Counted from the stretch's first letter, positions 24,467 through 34,597 are shown. The stretch is DNA of 64,000 nucleotides from Lachnospiraceae bacterium (GCA_910575835.1 CAJTGB010000014.1:49330-113329), one strand, 5' to 3'. Translations and numbers: made by a program. The notes: generated by a model from the sequence alone, not told the origin.

Positions 24467-24679
24467 TTTGACAAAAGTTTTCAGCATTCTCCAGTTTATT
24501 CTCTTATAATTCTTTCTTTTATGTCAAAAAAGGATACAAAGTATTGTACCTCCGATTGAACAAATCCCCACAAATTCATTTTCATGCAAACTATATCTTG
24601 TGGTCAATTAAGACTGTCGAACGATAATTGTGATTCATCCCACCATATGACAAAATCTTTTCGCATCAGCTCGTATAAT
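24467..24679 (+). promoter_or_regulatory. spoIIG promoter with Spo0A boxes
   Basis: This lies in the 400-base gap before spoIIGA, which has no gene. Sequences fitting the 0A box are TTTGACA (24467-24473), TGTCAAA (24522-24528) and an exact TGTCGAA (24615-24621). A -10 TATAAT is at 24674-24679 and an ATGACA -35 at 24647-24652, 21 bases apart. That wide spacing resembles the Spo0A-activated, sigma-A-dependent spoIIG promoter of Bacillus subtilis. Confidence 0.6.
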
Positions 24680-24746
24680 TAATCTTGCTTAAGTAACCAA
24701 TCGATTTTGTGTCACTGATCGTTTTTATGAAGGAAGAAGGTGGAAC

Positions 24747-25538
24747 GTGCATTATGAATTGTACATAGACGTATTTTTCCTGGAAAATTTTACGATGGAT
24801 CTTATCATTCTTGTGATGATCCGTAAGGTCCTGAAGTGCTCCGCAGCTTATGGGCGAATCGTCCTGGGAGCGGCGGCGGGAGCGCTTCTGACCTGCCTGA
24901 TCGTAAGTATTCCGGTTCCGTATGCGCCGGTGAAATTCATATTGTTCCATTGTCTGCCCGGTATTGCAATGATCAAAGCAGGGCTTGGTATATCCGGTAC
25001 AAGGGAAATCATAAGAACATGGGTATTGCTCTATGTCTGCGGTTTCCTGACAGGCGGGGTGTTCCAGTTCTTGGGGCAGTATGTACGGACAGGAAGTCTT
25101 TTTCTGGTGCTGGCGGCCGTAAGCTTCTTCATGGTATCGGGAATCTGGAGCCTGCTTACCTATCTGGCAAGACAGAGCCGGTACAGATGCCAGGTAATTC
25201 TTATGCGGGGAGCAAGAAGCCGGAGAGTACAGGCGTTGATCGATACGGGAAACTGCCTGAAGGATGATATTACAGGAAAACCGGTCAGTATTATTGATAA
25301 AAAGGTGATAGAAGAACTTTATGGCGGAAAAGACATTGCTGGAATACGGTATATTCCATATCACTCTATCGGAAAAGCGGAAGGTGTAATGCCATTGATC
25401 ACGCTGGATGGGATGTATGTATGCAGAAAAGAAAAGGAATGGATTGAGAAGCCGCTGGCGGCCATCTGTGAGGAGGATATGACGGCTGACCGTTATGAGA
25501 TGATTTTGAATCCCGACGTTCTCGGGAGTGTAAATTAA
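24747..25538 (+). CDS. spoIIGA: sporulation sigma-E processing protease SpoIIGA
   Basis: 263 residues starting at GTG 24747 behind AGGAAGAAGG. The N-terminal half has about five membrane segments beginning YELYIDVFFLENFTMD, a family signature. The C-terminal half is an aspartic-protease-like domain with the catalytic motif IDTGN (Asp166). SpoIIGA sits in the spore septum and cleaves pro-sigma-E in the mother cell after SpoIIR signals from the forespore. It precedes sigE by 65 bases. A Spo0A-type promoter lies upstream. A hairpin (GTGACCGG/CCGGTTAC) lies between it and sigE without covering the sigE binding site. Confidence 0.95.
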   Translation: MHYELYIDVFFLENFTMDLIILVMIRKVLKCSAAYGRIVLGAAAGALLTCLIVSIPVPYAPVKFILFHCLPGIAMIKAGLGISGTREIIRTWVLLYVCGFLTGGVFQFLGQYVRTGSLFLVLAAVSFFMVSGIWSLLTYLARQSRYRCQVILMRGARSRRVQALIDTGNCLKDDITGKPVSIIDKKVIEELYGGKDIAGIRYIPYHSIGKAEGVMPLITLDGMYVCRKEKEWIEKPLAAICEEDMTADRYEMILNPDVLGSVN

Positions 25539-25603
25539 TTGTGGAATGAAGGATATGGTGACCGGCCAAAGGCTTGGACCGGTTACAACAGGAGGAGTAG
25601 ATT

Positions 25604-26344
25604 ATGGTAATAAGAGTTGCAGTACCGCATCATTTTAAACTGAAGGTAGTTCCGGATCTTCGCACGCTGTTTTTCCCGGATAAGAGAGACATTCACTATA
25701 TCGGAGGTTCGGATATCCTGCCGGCGCCGCTTGACACGAGCGAGGAGACGGCTGCGATAAACGAACTGGGGTCGGAGGATGATGAGACGGCAAGGAAGCT
25801 TCTGATCGAGCACAATCTGAGGCTGGTGGTATATATCGCGAAGAAATTCGATAACACCGGCGTTGGAGTGGAAGATCTGATCTCTATCGGAACGATCGGG
25901 CTTATCAAAGCCATCAATACATTTAACCCGGATAAGAATATCAAGCTGGCGACCTACGCTTCCCGCTGTATTGAGAATGAGATCCTGATGTATCTGAGGA
26001 GGAATAACAAGACGAAGATGGAGGTATCTATCGATGAACCTCTGAATGTGGACTGGGACGGCAATGAGCTGCTGCTGTCGGATATTCTGGGAACGGATGA
26101 GGATACGATCTATAAGGATCTGGAAAATGAGGCGGAACGGAAGCTTCTGATCAAGGCGATTAACCGCCTGTCCGGAAGAGAGCGGACCATCATAAAGATG
26201 CGCTTTGGCCTGGGAATGCCCGACGGGGAGGAGCGGACTCAGAAGGAGGTTGCGGACCTTCTGGGGATTTCTCAGTCCTACATATCGCGTTTGGAAAAGA
26301 AGATTATGCAGAGATTAAAGAGGGAAATGGTGAAATATTCGTAG
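25604..26344 (+). CDS. sigE: RNA polymerase sporulation sigma factor sigma-E
   Basis: 246 residues with CAGGAGGAG before the ATG. The first 30 or so residues form the pro-peptide, ending near [15 protein letters not shown], where SpoIIGA is expected to cut. Sigma-70 region 2 contains [13 protein letters not shown] and [17 protein letters not shown], and region 4 ends with [15 protein letters not shown]. Sigma-E is the early mother-cell factor and should activate cotJ among many others. Gene order spoIIGA-sigE is as in other spore formers. Confidence 0.96.
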   Translation: MVIRVAVPHHFKLKVVPDLRTLFFPDKRDIHYIGGSDILPAPLDTSEETAAINELGSEDDETARKLLIEHNLRLVVYIAKKFDNTGVGVEDLISIGTIGLIKAINTFNPDKNIKLATYASRCIENEILMYLRRNNKTKMEVSIDEPLNVDWDGNELLLSDILGTDEDTIYKDLENEAERKLLIKAINRLSGRERTIIKMRFGLGMPDGEERTQKEVADLLGISQSYISRLEKKIMQRLKREMVKYS

Positions 26345-26433
26345 AAAAAAGATGGAAATGTCGATATTTTCAGAAAAATAGTGCAAAATGCTCCAAGAAG
26401 ATGCTATAATAAAAAGAAAAAGGGGTTGAACGT

Positions 26434-28041
26434 ATGAGACTTAGCTTTATTGGAGCGGCCCATGAAGTAACAGGAAGCTGTCATTATCTGAATGCGTGCG
26501 GGAAGAATATCCTGGTTGACTGCGGTATGGAGCAGGGACCGGATCTGTATGAGAACCAGGAGCTTCCTGTTCCCGCAGGAGAGATTGATTTTGTTCTGCT
26601 GACACACGCGCACATCGATCACTCGGGTAAGATTCCGCTTTTGTGCCGGCAAGGATTTAAAGGAGAGATCGTAACAACGTTTGCCACGTCAGACCTGTGC
26701 AATATCATGCTTCGTGACAGCGCTCACATTCAGGAATTTGAAGCGGAGTGGCGGAACCGTAAGGGAAGAAGAAGCGGGGAGGAGAAGTTTGAACCGCTGT
26801 ATACGATGGAGGATGCGGACGCTGCCATCAAGCTTCTGGCGCCCTGTGATTATGAACAGCGGATCACTCTGTGCGAGGGAATCGACGTACAGTTCCATGA
26901 TATGGGACATCTGCTTGGCTCTGCCAGCATCGAGGTATGGATCACGGAAGACGGGGTCACGAAGAAGGTTGTCTTCTCAGGCGACGTGGGGAATGCGAAC
27001 CAGCCGATCATCAAGGAACCGCAGATGGTGAAGGATGCGGATTATATCGTGATCGAATCTACTTACGGGGACAGGACGCACGGCGATGTGATCCCGGATT
27101 ATATCGGAGAGTTTACGAGGATCTTAAGGGAGACATTTTCCAAAGGCGGCAATGTCGTCATTCCGTCGTTTGCGGTTGGGCGTACACAGGAGCTTCTGTA
27201 TTTTATCAGGGAGATCAAGGAGAGAGATCTGCTGCCGGAGTTCCCAGGATTCGAGGTCTATGTAGACAGTCCGCTGGCGATCGGAGCAACGAATGTATTT
27301 AACAAGAATGTAAAGTCCTGTTTTGACGAGGAGGCGATGGCCTTAGTGGAGCGGGGGATCAACCCGCTCTTGTTCCCGGGTCTTAAGACGACGATCACCA
27401 GCGACGAGTCCAGGATGATCAATTTTGATGAGAAGCCGAAAGTAATCCTGTCTGCATCCGGTATGTGTGAAGCAGGACGAATCCGGCACCATCTGAAGCA
27501 TAATCTGTGGCGGCCGGAGTGTACCATCTGTTTCGTGGGTTATCAGGCGATCGGGACGCTTGGGCGCGCGCTGATCGAGGGCGCGCAGAGTGTGAAGCTG
27601 TTCGGTGAGAATATCACGGTGAATGCGAAGATCGAGGTACTTAGAGGTATCAGCGGCCATGCGGATATGAACGGGCTGTTAGACTGGCTTGGGGGATTTG
27701 AGAGACGGCCGGAACGGGTCGTTGTCGTGCACGGCGAGGATACTGTTACCGAGCATTTTGCGAGCCTGGTAGAAGAGAAGTTCGGATATCCGGCGTTTGC
27801 GCCGTATTCGGGCGGGACGATCGATCTGATGACAGGCGAGATCCTGACCGAGGGTGTGAAGGCTCCGAAGAAGGCGGTGCAAAAACCTGCGGTTACACGT
27901 GCGGTTCACGCGTTCCAGCGCGTGGTTGCGGCTGCAAAGAGGCTGCTTGAGGTGGTATACAAGAACGAAGGGCTGGCGAATAAGGAGCTGGCGAAGTTTG
28001 AGACCCAGATACAGAATCTTGCGGATAAGTGGGATCGGTGA
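26434..28041 (+). CDS. metallo-beta-lactamase/beta-CASP ribonuclease
   Basis: 535 residues. The zinc motif HAHIDHSG is at residues 58-65 (His58, His60, Asp62, His63), with DMGHLLGSAS and FSGDVGN following. The beta-CASP domain has YVDSPLAIGATN, SASGMCEAGRI and the ending RGISGHADMNGLLDWL. Such proteins are RNA-processing nucleases related to RNase J and CPSF-like MBL hydrolases. The start follows AAAAGGGG. It stands between sigE and sigG, though a link to sporulation is not required. A TATAAT at 26405-26410 suggests its own promoter. Confidence 0.88.
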   Translation: MRLSFIGAAHEVTGSCHYLNACGKNILVDCGMEQGPDLYENQELPVPAGEIDFVLLTHAHIDHSGKIPLLCRQGFKGEIVTTFATSDLCNIMLRDSAHIQEFEAEWRNRKGRRSGEEKFEPLYTMEDADAAIKLLAPCDYEQRITLCEGIDVQFHDMGHLLGSASIEVWITEDGVTKKVVFSGDVGNANQPIIKEPQMVKDADYIVIESTYGDRTHGDVIPDYIGEFTRILRETFSKGGNVVIPSFAVGRTQELLYFIREIKERDLLPEFPGFEVYVDSPLAIGATNVFNKNVKSCFDEEAMALVERGINPLLFPGLKTTITSDESRMINFDEKPKVILSASGMCEAGRIRHHLKHNLWRPECTICFVGYQAIGTLGRALIEGAQSVKLFGENITVNAKIEVLRGISGHADMNGLLDWLGGFERRPERVVVVHGEDTVTEHFASLVEEKFGYPAFAPYSGGTIDLMTGEILTEGVKAPKKAVQKPAVTRAVHAFQRVVAAAKRLLEVVYKNEGLANKELAKFETQIQNLADKWDR

Positions 28042-28093
28042 CGATCTTGTCAAGGACTAAAACTTTTTTTATTTTTTGAATAAGCGAATATGA

Positions 28094-28154
28094 CTCCTGC
28101 CAAATGAGAATCATTTTACTATACAAAGATTCATATTTATTCATTTGGTAGGAG
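28094..28154 (+). promoter_or_regulatory. leader hairpin covering the sigG ribosome-binding site
   Basis: CTCCTGCCAAATGA (28094-28107) pairs with TCATTTGGTAGGAG (28141-28154): 14 pairs with one G-T wobble and a 33-base loop. The Shine-Dalgarno TAGGAGGA (28149-28156) is almost wholly in the 3' arm, 10 bases before the ATG. Translation should be limited whenever the transcript starts upstream of 28094. Confidence 0.75.
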
Positions 28155-28165
28155 GATTTTCGATT

Positions 28166-28942
28166 ATGGCACAGGGAAAAGTAGAGATATGCGGAGTGAA
28201 TACGGCGAAGCTTCCGGTCTTGAAAGAAGAAGAGAAGGAGGCTTTGATCGCGCGTATCAAGGCGGGCGACGCTGAGGCGAAGGAAGAGTACATCAAGGGG
28301 AATCTTAGGCTTGTGTTAAGCGTGATCAAGCGTTTCGGTGCAAGTAATGAGAATCCGGACGATCTGTTCCAGATCGGCTGTATCGGGCTTATAAAGGCGA
28401 TCAATAACTTTAACACAGAACTGGATGTGAAGTTCTCCACTTATGCCGTGCCGATGATCATCGGTGAGATCAGGCGCTATATGAGGGATAACAATTCGAT
28501 CCGGGTCAGCCGTTCGCTGCGTGATACCGCGTATAAAGCGATCTATGCCAAAGAAAATTATGTGAAGCGCAACCTAAAGGAACCCACTGTCCAGGAGATC
28601 GCGGAGGAGATCGGGATCTCAAAGGAGGATATCGTATTTGCGCTGGATGCGATCCAGGTGCCTATGAGCCTGCAGGAGCCTGTCTATAATGACGGCGGAG
28701 ACGCCCTCTACGTGATGGATCAGATCAGCGACACTAAGAATAAAGAAGAAAAATGGGTAGAAGATCTCTCCTTAGAGGCAGCCATGGAGCATCTTGGAGA
28801 GCGGGAACGCTACATCATCAAGCTTCGATTCTTCGAAGGCAAGACCCAGATGGAGGTAGCCGAAGAGATCCGCATCTCCCAGGCCCAGGTCAGCCGTCTC
28901 GAGAAGAATGCCCTCCGCATCATGCGCCAATATCTGTCTTGA
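28166..28942 (+). CDS. sigG: RNA polymerase sporulation sigma factor sigma-G
   Basis: 258 residues from ATG 28166 behind TAGGAGGA. The N-terminus GKVEICGVNTAKLPVL is characteristic of sigma-G. Region 2 is NLRLVLSVIKRF and [17 protein letters not shown]; region 4 ends EIRISQAQVSRLEKNALR. Sigma-G drives late forespore genes. The binding site lies in a 14-base-pair hairpin, so translation is probably damped. A translation-limiting leader hairpin has also been described for Bacillus subtilis sigG. Confidence 0.97.
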   Translation: MAQGKVEICGVNTAKLPVLKEEEKEALIARIKAGDAEAKEEYIKGNLRLVLSVIKRFGASNENPDDLFQIGCIGLIKAINNFNTELDVKFSTYAVPMIIGEIRRYMRDNNSIRVSRSLRDTAYKAIYAKENYVKRNLKEPTVQEIAEEIGISKEDIVFALDAIQVPMSLQEPVYNDGGDALYVMDQISDTKNKEEKWVEDLSLEAAMEHLGERERYIIKLRFFEGKTQMEVAEEIRISQAQVSRLEKNALRIMRQYLS

Positions 28943-28956
28943 ATAAGGAAAACATT

Positions 28957-28990
28957 ATCCCTTGCAGCCTGCTGCAGGGGATTTGTTATA
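28957..28990 (+). terminator. terminator after sigG
   Basis: ATCCCTTGCAGC pairs with GCTGCAGGGGAT (one wobble) over two bases, followed by TTGTTATATT. Confidence 0.7.
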
Positions 28991-29075
28991 TTAACATATA
29001 TGAAAAAGTCCCTTTCCCCCTATTGCATTTTTTCTATGTCTATACTATGATTAGTGCATGGAGGATATTTATGTT

Positions 29076-29723
29076 ATGAAAGCATGTATATTTGATCTGG
29101 ACGGAACACTGACCGATACACTGGAATCCCTGACATACTCTGTGAACGAGACACTTAAGGAGATGGAGCTGTCTCCGATTACGGACAAGGAGTGTGAGAG
29201 CTTCGTAGGCAACGGCGCGAAGGTCCTGATGGAATGCTCGCTTCGTGCCGCGGGGGAAGAGAACCTTGATAGGCTTAATGAGGCGATGGAGAGATACGGA
29301 CGTATATTTGACGCCAATTGTACATATCATGTAACATCTTATGATGGTATAGAAGAGATGTTAGGACGCCTGAAGGAGAGCGGGATACGGCTCGGAGTTT
29401 TATCGAATAAGCCGCATCAGCAGACGGTGAAGGTAGTCAGGGAGATATTCGGAGAAGATATATTCGACTGTGTACAGGGACAGCAGGAGACTGTTGCAAG
29501 AAAACCGGATCCGGCGGGGGTATTCCGGCTGATGGAGAAGATGCAGGTGACAGAGGAGGAATGTCTGTACGTCGGAGACTCAGAAGTAGATATCCGAACA
29601 GGAAGGAATGCCGGGGTGAAGACCGTCAGCGTGACATGGGGGTTTAGGACCAGGGAAGAACTGGAGGCTGCAGAGGCAGGGACGATCATAGACATACCGG
29701 GAGAATTGCTGCAGTATGTGTAA
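29076..29723 (+). CDS. HAD-superfamily hydrolase, phosphoglycolate phosphatase-like
   Basis: 215 residues from ATG 29076; GGAGG at 29060-29064 lies on an upstream in-frame ATG at 29058. HAD motif I is FDLDGTLTDT at the N-terminus (Asp7, Asp9). Motif II is the Ser of LSNKPH, motif III the Lys of RKPDP, and motif IV is GDSEVD. A helical cap lies between motifs I and II. It resembles Gph and PpaX-type phosphatases. The natural substrate is not certain. It is monocistronic between two probable terminators. Confidence 0.85.
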   Translation: MKACIFDLDGTLTDTLESLTYSVNETLKEMELSPITDKECESFVGNGAKVLMECSLRAAGEENLDRLNEAMERYGRIFDANCTYHVTSYDGIEEMLGRLKESGIRLGVLSNKPHQQTVKVVREIFGEDIFDCVQGQQETVARKPDPAGVFRLMEKMQVTEEECLYVGDSEVDIRTGRNAGVKTVSVTWGFRTREELEAAEAGTIIDIPGELLQYV

Positions 29724-29797
29724 GAACTGTATGGACGCTCAGGATCAATTGCTGTTGATCTTAAGAGTACACGAATGGCTAAGGGAGGTTTGATAAG

Positions 29798-30061
29798 ATG
29801 TATGAATACGATGAAGATTGTCTGAAAGCTTTTATAAGGAATCAGAGAAGGCTGTTTGACGAGCCGGTAGCGGAGACGCTTGAAGAGGCCGAGGCATTTT
29901 TAGAAGATTGTATGGCCGTGGTTGTGGACAGTATTGAAGAGGTGAGGGATTTCCTCAGGGAAGAGGGCGTGGATGTAGAGGGGATGTCGTCGGAAGAACT
30001 GGAGGAAGCCTCAGAGGTATTCGCCGTTCCGGGAGGAAGATACCTGATCGTGGAAGGTTAG
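29798..30061 (+). CDS. small acidic protein of unknown function
   Basis: 87 residues with AAGGGAGG upstream of the ATG. The protein is strongly acidic (many Glu in runs such as EEAEAFLED and SSEELEEASEVF) and ends VPGGRYLIVEG. No signal peptide or membrane segment is seen. Good codon use, a clear binding site and a terminator after it support a real gene. I do not recognise the family. It is transcribed toward the convergent FMN-binding-like gene. Confidence 0.65.
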   Translation: MYEYDEDCLKAFIRNQRRLFDEPVAETLEEAEAFLEDCMAVVVDSIEEVRDFLREEGVDVEGMSSEELEEASEVFAVPGGRYLIVEG

Positions 30062-30067
30062 CATACG

Positions 30068-30102
30068 AAAAGCCGTAACTACTTGGTAGTTTCGGCTTTT
30101 TT
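30068..30102 (+). terminator. bidirectional terminator
   Basis: AAAGCCG-T-AACTAC pairs with GTAGTT-T-CGGCTTTT over a TTG loop, with T-runs on both strands. It serves the acidic-protein gene and the convergent gene at 30079-30513. Confidence 0.85.
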
Positions 30103-30513
30103 CAGTGCTTCCTCGATGGCGTTGATAATGACCTGTGAGGTGTAAGGATTGCTGTCGGAATATTGGATGTTCTCCAGGGATTGCTTGTCGTATACCTGCT
30201 CCGCGATATCTTCGATGGCCGGCTGGATCAGCGGGAACATGGCCGCCACGGTTTCATCCAGATTGGAGAAGCGGATGGAGTTGATGTGGGATTCATCCAC
30301 GGTTACCTCCACTTCGAGGGCGGTGTTGTTGAGAGTGACCGTGGAGGTATAGACTCCCGGCATATATTTTTCCTCATAGCTTCTGGTCTCTTTATTCTTG
30401 GGAAGGAACATGAACAAGAGCAGTACGATCAGTATGACGGCCAGTGCGGCAAAGACTGCTGTATAGATGATCTCCTTCATATGCAATACGACTATTTTGG
30501 TTTTGGAACTCAT
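30079..30513 (-). CDS. secreted or anchored FMN-binding-domain-like protein
   Basis: 144 residues with GGGGGG shortly before the ATG on the minus strand. After a short basic start, one hydrophobic segment (IIYTAVFAALAVILIVLLLF) acts as an anchor or signal. The exported part reads MPGVYTSTVTLNNTALEVEV followed by a short turn and DESHINSIRF, the pattern of FMN_bind domains (NqrC/RnfG-type). The usual flavin-attachment threonine region is not clear. The rest ends with a helical segment. The role is unknown. Confidence 0.65.
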   Translation of the reverse strand: MSSKTKIVVLHMKEIIYTAVFAALAVILIVLLLFMFLPKNKETRSYEEKYMPGVYTSTVTLNNTALEVEVTVDESHINSIRFSNLDETVAAMFPLIQPAIEDIAEQVYDKQSLENIQYSDSNPYTSQVIINAIEEALKKAETTK

Positions 30514-30595
30514 AAAAGACCCCCCTGTATTGAGTATGTATATGTTCTTTTTTATAATGTATGAGAAAAGAATAGAAATTATTCGTTTCTTTTGC

Positions 30596-30624
30596 GTGAC
30601 AAATCCGTTCTGTTCTTGTATAAT
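30596..30624 (+). promoter_or_regulatory. pth-mfd promoter
   Basis: GTGACA (30596-30601), 17 bases, TATAAT (30619-30624), 20 bases before the pth start. Confidence 0.65.
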
Positions 30625-30644
30625 AGGAATCCGAGGTGAATAGG

Positions 30645-31235
30645 ATGTTTATAATTGTAGGACTTGGGAATCCGACACTGCAATATGCGGGAACCAGGCA
30701 TAATGCAGGATTTGATGTCATAGATGTCCTTGCGGACAAATATAATATTTCTGTAGACAGCAGAAAGAACCGGGCGTTTGCCGGAATGGGAATGATCAGA
30801 GGCCAGAAGGTGATCTTGGCAAAGCCTCAGACTTATATGAATTTGAGCGGAGAGAGTGTGAGAGGCTTTGTGGAGTATTATAAGGTCACGAAGGAAGACG
30901 AGCTTCTGGTAGTCTATGACGATGTGAGTTTGGATATGGGGCAGTTACGCATCCGTAAGAAGGGAAGCGCGGGCGGCCATAACGGAATTAAGAATATCAT
31001 AGCGAATCTTGGAACCGAAGTGTTCCCCAGGATCAAAGTAGGCGTGGGAGAGAAGCCCAAGGGATATGATCTGGCGGATTACGTGCTTGGACATTTCTCC
31101 AGAGCCGAGAGAGAGCTTATGGCGGAAGGCTATGAGAAGGCCGTCAGCGCCATTGAAGCAATCCTTGATGACGGAATAGAGGCGGCTATGAATGTGTATA
31201 ATAGGAAGGCAAAGCCTAAGCCTAAGGAGGCATAA
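30645..31235 (+). CDS. pth: peptidyl-tRNA hydrolase
   Basis: 196 residues from ATG 30645 with GAGGTG at 30633-30638. The N-terminus VGLGNPTLQYAGTRHNAGFD contains the catalytic His19. Later blocks are KPQTYMNLSGESV, VVYDDVSLDMGQLRI and GSAGGHNGIKNI. The enzyme releases tRNA from peptidyl-tRNA dropped by ribosomes. The stop is 3 bases before the mfd start, so the pair is one operon, an order shared by many Firmicutes (spoVC-mfd). Confidence 0.97.
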   Translation: MFIIVGLGNPTLQYAGTRHNAGFDVIDVLADKYNISVDSRKNRAFAGMGMIRGQKVILAKPQTYMNLSGESVRGFVEYYKVTKEDELLVVYDDVSLDMGQLRIRKKGSAGGHNGIKNIIANLGTEVFPRIKVGVGEKPKGYDLADYVLGHFSRAERELMAEGYEKAVSAIEAILDDGIEAAMNVYNRKAKPKPKEA

Positions 31236-31238
31236 GAG

Positions 31239-34200
31239 ATGCAAGCCTTGATCAGGCCATTGAAGGAGTTGGCAGAGTTTGAAGAGCTCTGCAGGAATCG
31301 GACAAAAGGACCGGGAATGATACGCGTAAGCGGATGTGTCAATTCCCAGAAGACCCATATGATGTATGCACTGAGCGATGGCTTGAAATACAAAGTCATT
31401 GCCTGTTCTGGTGAGTCGAAGGCGAAGCAGATCTATGAGGAGTACCGTTTCCTGGATCCGCAGGCGTATTTCTATCCGGCCAAGGACCTTCTGTTCTATC
31501 AGGCGGACTTACGAAGCAAGGAACTGCTCAGGCAGCGTATGGAGGTGCTCCAGGCGGTGGCGGAAGGCGGTCCTCTTACGGTGGTCGCAAGCTTTGATGC
31601 ATTCATGGATTCGCTGATACCCAAGGAACAGCTTGAAAAGAGATTCCTTCATATCAGGAATGACAGCGCTGTCAAGCTTGAGGATATTGTAAGAAGGCTT
31701 GCGGATCTTGGATATGACAGAGAGGTTCAGATCGAAGGGCATGGCCAGTTCTCGGTCAGGGGCGGGATCCTGGATGTATATCCGCTGACGGAAGAGCTGC
31801 CGGTGCGTATTGAGTTTTGGGGGGATGAGGTGGATTCCATCAGGACCTTCGACGTGGAGACGCAGAGATCCATTGAGAATCTGACGGAGATCTCTATCTG
31901 CCCGGCCGCAGAATTTCCTAAGGAAGGGGAGCGCAGGGTGTCGTTCCTTGATTATTTCCCTGCTGACGAGACGATCCTGTTCTTAGACGAACCGGTGCGC
32001 CTGATCGAAAAGGGGCAGGGCGTGGAAGAAGAATTCATGGAAGCTCAGAAGAAGCGCGTAGAGAGCGGCTATGAGATGACTGACGCAGAGGTGCTGCTGT
32101 ACTCCGCCGGGGAGATACTGGATCGGATGAATACTTACAGCAGCATTGGTTTTTTTGCGCTGGATATGCGCTGCAAAGGCTTAGATGCCAGAGAGTCTTA
32201 CAGTTTGCAGACGAAGAGTGTGAATCCGTACAACAGCAGTTTTGATATGCTGACGCAGGATCTTAAGAGGCTTAAGAGAAACGGATACCGAGTGATACTG
32301 CTGTCCGGTTCGCGCACCAGGGCGAAGCGTCTTGCGGAAGATCTGAGAGACTATAACTTAAGCAGCTTTTACAGCGACGATATGGACCGGGAAGCAAGTC
32401 CCGGGGAGATTATGACGGCATACGGGCACGTGGCCTGCGGGTACGAGTATCCGATGCTGAAATACACGGTGATCTCGGAGACAGACATCTTCGGGAAGGT
32501 AAAGAAGAAGAAAAAGAGAAAGCTCTATGAAGGGCGGAAGATACAGGATTTCGCGGAGCTGAAGCCGGGGGATTATGTGGTTCATGAGAATCATGGACTT
32601 GGGATCTACCAGGGGATCGAGAAGATAGAGGTCGACAAGATCTCCAAGGATTATATGAAGATATCCTATGCCCAGGGCGGGAATCTGTATATTCCGGCAA
32701 CCCAGCTCGATCTGATCCAGAAGTATGCCAGCGCAGACGCGAAGAAGCCGAAGCTTAACAAGTTAGGTACCCAGGAGTGGAACCGGACGAAGACAAAGGT
32801 GCGGGGCGCCGTAAGGGAGATCGCCAGGGATCTGGTGAAGCTGTATGCTGCACGGCAGAATCAAGAGGGGTATGTGTACGGAGAGGATACCGTCTGGCAG
32901 AAGGAATTCGAGGAGATGTTTCCGTTCGAGGAGACGGAGGATCAGCTTCTTGCTATCGAGGCGGTCAAGCGGGATATGCAGAGCCGTAAGATCATGGACC
33001 GCCTGATCTGCGGGGATGTGGGGTACGGCAAGACAGAGATCGCGATCCGTGCGGCGTTTAAGGCCGTACAGGAGGATAAGCAGGTAGTATATCTGGTGCC
33101 GACAACGATCCTTGCACAGCAGCATTACAATACGTTCCTGCAGCGGATGAAGGATTTCCCGGTCCGGGTGGACCTGATGTGCCGTTTCCGGACTCCGGCG
33201 CAGCAGAAGAAGACGGTGGAGGACACGAAACGGGGTCTGGTCGATATTGTGATCGGGACTCACCGGGTGCTTGGGAATGACATCAAGTTCAAGAATCTGG
33301 GCCTTCTGATCATCGATGAGGAGCAGCGGTTCGGCGTTCAGCATAAGGAGAAGATCAAGCAGCTTAAGGAGAACGTAGACGTGCTGACGCTGACGGCAAC
33401 GCCGATTCCGCGGACACTCCATATGAGCCTTATCGGGATCAGGGATATGAGCGTCCTTGAAGAAGCGCCGAATGACCGTATGCCGATCCAGACCTATGTG
33501 ATGGAATATAATGACGAGATGGTACGGGAAGCGATCGAGCGGGAATGTGCAAGAGACGGCCAGGTATATTATGTCTATAACAGGGTGGAGGATATTGCGG
33601 AGGTTACTGCGCATATCCAGAAGCTGGTCCCGGAGGTTACCGTGGAATTCGCCCACGGGCAGATGCGTGAGCATCAGCTTGAGAAGATCATGTATGAATT
33701 CATCAACGGTGAGATCGACGTACTGGTATCAACGACGATCATTGAGACGGGGCTGGACATCTCCAATGTCAATACTATGATCATCCACGATGCGGACCGG
33801 CTGGGGCTGTCCCAGCTGTATCAGCTCAGAGGAAGAGTGGGGCGGTCCAACAGGATGGCCTATGCGTTCCTTCTGTACCGCAGAGACAAGATGTTAAAGG
33901 AGATCGCGGAGAAGCGCCTGGCAGCGATCCGGGAGTTTACCGACCTTGGTTCGGGATTTAAGATCGCCATGCGCGATCTCGAGATCCGGGGCGCCGGGAA
34001 TCTTCTGGGAGCAGAGCAGCACGGGCATATGGAAGCGGTGGGATATGATATGTACTGCAAGATGCTCAATGAGGCGGTAAAGCATCTGAAAGGAGAGATG
34101 GAAGAGGAGACGTATATGACGACTCTGGATCTGAATGTGGACGCTTATATTCCGGACAGCTATATTCCCAATGAGTATCAGAAGCTGGATATCTATAAGC

Positions 34201-34583
34201 GCATTGCCGCTATCGAGAATGAGGAAGAGAAGGATGATATGGCGGAAGAGCTGACGGACCGCTTCGGAGACATTCCTAAGAAGGTTGAGAAGCTTTTGGA
34301 AGCGGCGGGTCTGAAAGCTCTGGCGCACAGCGTGTATGTAACTGCCGTAGAGCAGAAGGGCGAGACGTATTATTTTACAATGTACGAAAAAGCCAGGATA
34401 CAATCCCGGAAGATACCGGAATTGCTGGATCAGTTCAGAGGAGAGCTGTCCATCAAGGCAGATACGGCCAATCCCTGTTTTATCTATGAGAGGAAGAGAA
34501 AGAACACGAAAGATAAGGGGATGGACGCCCTGACAGTTGTGAAAAATGTGTTAATTGGGATGAAGGGATTGATTGAGTCATAA
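31239..34583 (+). CDS. mfd: transcription-repair coupling factor Mfd
   Basis: 1114 residues. The UvrB-like N-terminal domains are followed by the RNA polymerase interaction domain ([18 protein letters not shown]). Then comes a RecG-type helicase with Walker [12 protein letters not shown] and DEEQ in [10 protein letters not shown], plus TATPIPRTL and QLRGRVGR. The C-terminus is a TRCF domain. Mfd removes stalled RNA polymerase and recruits UvrA. Downstream lies a PrsA-like gene with its own promoter overlapping the mfd end. Confidence 0.97.
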   Translation: MQALIRPLKELAEFEELCRNRTKGPGMIRVSGCVNSQKTHMMYALSDGLKYKVIACSGESKAKQIYEEYRFLDPQAYFYPAKDLLFYQADLRSKELLRQRMEVLQAVAEGGPLTVVASFDAFMDSLIPKEQLEKRFLHIRNDSAVKLEDIVRRLADLGYDREVQIEGHGQFSVRGGILDVYPLTEELPVRIEFWGDEVDSIRTFDVETQRSIENLTEISICPAAEFPKEGERRVSFLDYFPADETILFLDEPVRLIEKGQGVEEEFMEAQKKRVESGYEMTDAEVLLYSAGEILDRMNTYSSIGFFALDMRCKGLDARESYSLQTKSVNPYNSSFDMLTQDLKRLKRNGYRVILLSGSRTRAKRLAEDLRDYNLSSFYSDDMDREASPGEIMTAYGHVACGYEYPMLKYTVISETDIFGKVKKKKKRKLYEGRKIQDFAELKPGDYVVHENHGLGIYQGIEKIEVDKISKDYMKISYAQGGNLYIPATQLDLIQKYASADAKKPKLNKLGTQEWNRTKTKVRGAVREIARDLVKLYAARQNQEGYVYGEDTVWQKEFEEMFPFEETEDQLLAIEAVKRDMQSRKIMDRLICGDVGYGKTEIAIRAAFKAVQEDKQVVYLVPTTILAQQHYNTFLQRMKDFPVRVDLMCRFRTPAQQKKTVEDTKRGLVDIVIGTHRVLGNDIKFKNLGLLIIDEEQRFGVQHKEKIKQLKENVDVLTLTATPIPRTLHMSLIGIRDMSVLEEAPNDRMPIQTYVMEYNDEMVREAIERECARDGQVYYVYNRVEDIAEVTAHIQKLVPEVTVEFAHGQMREHQLEKIMYEFINGEIDVLVSTTIIETGLDISNVNTMIIHDADRLGLSQLYQLRGRVGRSNRMAYAFLLYRRDKMLKEIAEKRLAAIREFTDLGSGFKIAMRDLEIRGAGNLLGAEQHGHMEAVGYDMYCKMLNEAVKHLKGEMEEETYMTTLDLNVDAYIPDSYIPNEYQKLDIYKRIAAIENEEEKDDMAEELTDRFGDIPKKVEKLLEAAGLKALAHSVYVTAVEQKGETYYFTMYEKARIQSRKIPELLDQFRGELSIKADTANPCFIYERKRKNTKDKGMDALTVVKNVLIGMKGLIES

Positions 34584-34597
34584 AAAAGGGATATAAT
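34569..34597 (+). promoter_or_regulatory. prsA promoter
   Basis: TTGATT (34569-34574), 17 bases, TATAAT (34592-34597). The -35 lies inside the end of mfd. Confidence 0.65.

Noticed and set aside
32763..33674. 303-codon minus-strand frame opposite mfd
   Set aside because: Caused by codon bias of mfd; not protein-like in composition.
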